Source: Axinella damicornis (Eukaryota > Porifera > Demospongiae > Axinellida > Axinellidae). Taken from it: a stretch of 64,000 bases of DNA. Each line of letters begins with the position of its first letter. Position 1 is the stretch's first letter. Where the stretch lies: assembly GCA_963931865.1 (NCBI GenBank), contig OZ007514.1:12205428-12269427 (forward strand). The letters run 5' to 3'. This document shows, in pieces, positions 61,125-64,000 of the stretch. The notes beneath the pieces were generated by a model. That model did not search any database, was not told the origin of the DNA, and was given only the letters and a program-made list of their open reading frames with translations. Made by a program: the position numbers and the translations under genes.

Positions 61125-61125
<1 letters not shown>
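60119..61125 (-). pseudogene. CBM6-like membrane protein, degraded and interrupted copy
   Basis: Pieces of the 44358-45044 gene in the same order: the tail and membrane region (60119-60215), an unrelated insertion of about 490 bp (about 60216-60709), the stalk and domain end (60710-60920), domain fragments (60950-61075), and the signal-peptide junction (61100-61160) broken by a run of about 33 C. Many small deletions; no usable frame. The insertion contains a duplicated GGTATGYCTCACAAGGACAT unit. Confidence 0.75.

Positions 61126-61126
<1 letters not shown>

Positions 61127-61159
<33 letters not shown>
61127..61159. repeat. C homopolymer
   Basis: About 33 consecutive C inside the degraded CBM6-like copy. 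Confidence 0.95.
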
Positions 61160-61161
<2 letters not shown>

Positions 61162-61439
61162 AATATTGCATGGGCCTTCATTAATATTTAGATCACAACT
61201 CGATATTGCATGCTGCATGAGTCTCTGCAGCATGCACAGGACTGAGAGCCACCTGCATGCACAGGACTGAGAGCCACCTGCATGCATGTAGACTAGTTCC
61301 CATACCCAAAGGGGGTTAGGGTTTTAGGTTGGGAGTCTGGTTCCGAGACTAGCTATAGTAGACTAGCTACATGCACGCAGCTGAATACCACCTGCATGTA
61401 TGTACTATATACATGCAGCTGAATACTACATGTACAATG

Positions 61440-63400
61440 TCATGCATATAGCTACTAACAGTTGCCCAACAACAGATCACAACCATGCAATGCATGACAG
61501 GCCGTAAACACCATTACTACAATAGGGGAATTCCCAGAGGTTAAATGGACTGCAGACTCCAGCACATCCTCTGCACAAAGGCAGGTGCACAAACAGCATA
61601 AAAATTCAAAGGGAATTTCATACATAGTATATTCTCTGTAGCTACTATTGGCTGGTCAGTGAGCATACTGATAAATCTCCACACACACAAACAAAAAAAA
61701 GAGAAGAACACAGCATTATACAACACAGAGGAGGATCTGTCTGAGGCTAGTGCTGCTAGCTATGTCAACTTCTGTCGGATAACGGCGTTGAGGAGGTTGG
61801 CATCAGCTAGGGTCTGTGTATCGTCAGTCAGTTCCTTTCTTGGGAAGGTTGTCATGAGAACATAGCTGGCTGCAGCCAGGCTGGGTTGGGAGCTGAAAGG
61901 GTTCAAAGGTCAAGGAGAAACAGCGGCCAAGAAACTTGGAAATTCCATACCACCTAGTGGATCAACGGATCAACGGACTCTTTGCTGTTTCTGTTCCTGC
62001 GGATTGGTTATCATGTTTAGAGCGTACATTTCTAAGTCCAATGGATGACTGAGTTATAGCTTCATGCATACTGAGAATTGATGCTTCTCTATAATACAGG
62101 CATAATTATGTGGATTGTAAGGTTTTGAGGATGACCATATATGGGTGGGGTTCTACTGGGTGGGGCCACAAACAGAGCTGGTGTAGTAGCTTCAAAGCTT
62201 TCAGATGGACAGCTCCGCCTAGAGCAGTTAGCCAGGCAAAGGATGCATGGATAAACTACAGTGACCATGCGGTTGATAATCACAGAGGCTGTATCCTGGT
62301 ACAAACTAGCCTCGTTCCTACATGGCCTGGGAACGAGGCTAGGTACAAACAGACTGAACACTGAGTTGGAGTGTCAGACTGTACAGACATTGCTCGTGTG
62401 AAGTGACAATACTTCTTTAAGCACAGCAGGAGCAAAACATCCGTGGCTTATAGACTAACTGGTCACGTTTATGAGCAGTATTCAAAGCATTTTCTGAGCA
62501 GAATCTACTCTGGGCTACTCCAATATAGATGAACTTCCCTAAAACGTGTACGTTCCTGCACACAAATATCCACATGTCTGTGCAATGAAAGGATACTCTG
62601 AGATGAGGCGGTGAATGTCTCCAATGGTGTGTGAATGGTTGAACTTCCCAATCAACCTGTGCACGCACAAGAACAGGAAACACAGGCTGTCATGAATCAC
62701 TGGCCTCTGGCCTCTAGGATATGCATACTCAATCATGCAGGTGTAGTTACCACGGTTGCTCGTTATTAGGTGCATGCACCTATATATCTCCACAGGAAGG
62801 AATATGCGCCTATAAGCAAGATGCGCTTAATTTCGAATGATGTTCCTCGAATAGGAAGTGCACTACATTGGGTAGTATGACACGTACATGCATAGCCAGT
62901 CTGTCAACAAGCTGGTACATGTAGAACCTTTTGTCTCTTTCATTTCGAGTTACAGCCTTTTCCACTCCGTAGGATCGAAAATGGTGGAGTTTCTGGAAGA
63001 AGATGTCACTGCTTAATAACGGGTAACCAGACAAGAGTCAAACCTGCACCTAACAGCAAATATGCTCAGTGAGCTGCGAGTACAGTATAGGATCTGCATA
63101 TGATCTGTTCCTCTGGCTCATATCTACACAATGTGCTGAAGCAGTGTATAGAGCGGCTGCATTGACGTCACAAACACACTGTGTCAACTGTCGCTGTAGC
63201 GCTGTTACCATGCCGATTAGATTGAGCAGCTATGCAACCTGGAGTACAAGTGAGACAGATCGACACCAGCATAGTTGTCCACCAGCTCCACAACTAATGT
63301 GGGCCTTGTTCACGCTAAAACTAATTAGTAATAGGACTATTTTGGTTAACTATAAATCCCTTTTAGTTAAGGCTTTTCTGTTAACTATCAGCAAGATATA
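61440..63400. repeat. Segmental duplication, copy 2 (pairs with 3565-5845)
   Basis: Matches the block holding the 3' exons of the thioredoxin-UBX gene from GGGGAATTCCCAGAGGTTAAA (61525) to CCCTTTTAGTTAAGG (63359). Homology ends about 80 bases short of where copy 1 continues into the linker/UBX exon (5926-6231). Confidence 0.85.
61760..62656 (-). CDS. Second copy of the UBX 3' exons (partial gene)
   Basis: Exons 62597-62656 and 61760-61892 match 4981-5040 and 4056-4188 in length, splice sites and phase. They encode [19 protein letters not shown] and then [20 protein letters not shown] to [13 protein letters not shown] before the stop. Nothing disables these two exons. The exons for the thioredoxin domain, linker and first UBX strand are not found up to 64000; homology to the complete gene stops near 63400. 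Either the 5' exons lie farther right, or this is a truncated duplicate. Confidence 0.65.
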
Positions 63401-63469
63401 TCATGTGTAATTGACTTGTTTTGGGGAAAGCAATAGCCAATGATTTCCATGTGGTATACGCACAGTAAA

Positions 63470-64000
63470 GTAGCCTTGCTCCCGGGCCTCCACGCCCAGT
63501 TTTTCTCTTGCAGTATGCGACAAATGCTGGGCATGGAATCCTGGGAACGAGGCTATATAGTAAAGTATGTACTAATCAACAACAGCTGGGCATGGAATCC
63601 CGGGAACGAGGCTATAGTAAAGTATGTACTAATCAACAACAGCTGGGCATGGAATCCCGGGAACGAGGCTATAGTAAAGTATGTGCTAATCAACAACGGC
63701 TGGGCATGGAATCCTGGGAACGAGGCTATAGTAAAGTATGTACTAATCAACAACAGCTGGGCATGGAATCCTGGGAACGAGGCTATAGTAAAGTATGTAC
63801 TAATCAACAACAGCTGGGCATGGAATCCCGGGAACGAGGCTATAGTAAAGTATGTACTAATCAACAACGGCTGGGCATGGAATCCTGGGAACGAGGCTAT
63901 AGTAAAGTATGTACTAATCAACAACAGCTGGGCATGGAATCCTGGGAACGAGGCTATAGTAAAGTATGTACTAATCAACAACAGCTGGGCATGGAATCCT
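63470..64000. repeat. MITE-derived 57-bp minisatellite, running off the window
   Basis: A TAGCCTTG...CGAGGCTA-type MITE (63471-63555) is followed by at least seven head-to-tail 57-bp units. Each unit joins the MITE's right end (TGGGCATGGAATCC, GGGAACGAGGCTA) to the flank TAGTAAAGTATGTACTAATC. Because 57 is a multiple of three, a 19-residue repeat frame stays open on the minus strand; it is not a gene. Confidence 0.92.

Noticed and set aside
63553..63981. 142-codon frame of 19-residue repeats on the minus strand
   Set aside because: It is the 57-bp MITE-derived satellite read in frame, with no start context or homology.

Overview
The window is animal nuclear DNA, most likely from a sponge (demosponge-like). 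The signs are: intron-rich genes with GT-AG introns; clear animal orthologues (spermidine synthase, TMEM222, ATAD3, a core-2 GlcNAc-transferase); an SRCR exon behind a signal-peptide exon; a TIR protein; and dense microsatellites, minisatellites, foldback elements and LINEs. The species assignment is inference. Gene models below were built by joining exons by hand, requiring splice sites, phase agreement and homology across junctions to fit together.

Layout. 1-2.3 kb: last exon of a flavin amine oxidase (L-amino-acid-oxidase type), + strand. 4.0-9.0 kb (-): eight-exon gene joining a thioredoxin domain to a p47-type UBX domain. 11-14.7 kb (-): TIR-domain protein, with a tRNA-Thr(AGT) in one intron. 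17.2-18.5 kb (-): intact single-exon GT14 glycosyltransferase. 20.9-23.8 kb (-): complete spermidine synthase, head-to-head with TMEM222 (24.1-28.1 kb, +). 28-33 kb: no gene seen. 33.2-33.8 kb (+): start of an SRCR protein, running into a gap of exactly 200 N. 34.1-36.9 kb (-): first six coding exons of ATAD3, running into the same gap from the other side. 37.0-37.8 kb: 820-bp inverted-repeat element. 37.9-42.6 kb: two head-to-tail LINEs. 42.9-45.0 kb (-): a broken and an intact copy of a small membrane protein with a CBM6-like domain. 45-47.4 kb: duplicated exon debris (UBX terminal exon, ATAD3 exon 6) and a third LINE fragment. 52.0-58.8 kb (+): complete five-exon paralogue of the amine oxidase. 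60-64 kb: a third, degraded CBM6-like copy, a second copy of the UBX 3' exons, and a minisatellite.

The main large-scale pattern is segmental duplication. The order 'amine oxidase last exon (+), then UBX 3' exons (-)' occurs at both ends (1-5.8 kb and 57.5-63.4 kb), and pieces of the same unit lie at 43-46 kb. The UBX terminal exon is present in three intact-looking copies plus one trace. On a smaller scale, several introns carry tandem duplications that include splice sites, and many acceptors use CA- or C-repeat tracts where the polypyrimidine tract should be. A short MITE family with ends TAGCCTCGTTCCCAGGCC and 9-bp target duplications is scattered across the window. Genes here are not operonic; apart from the shared SRM/TMEM222 promoter region and the duplicated families, no functional link between neighbours is evident.
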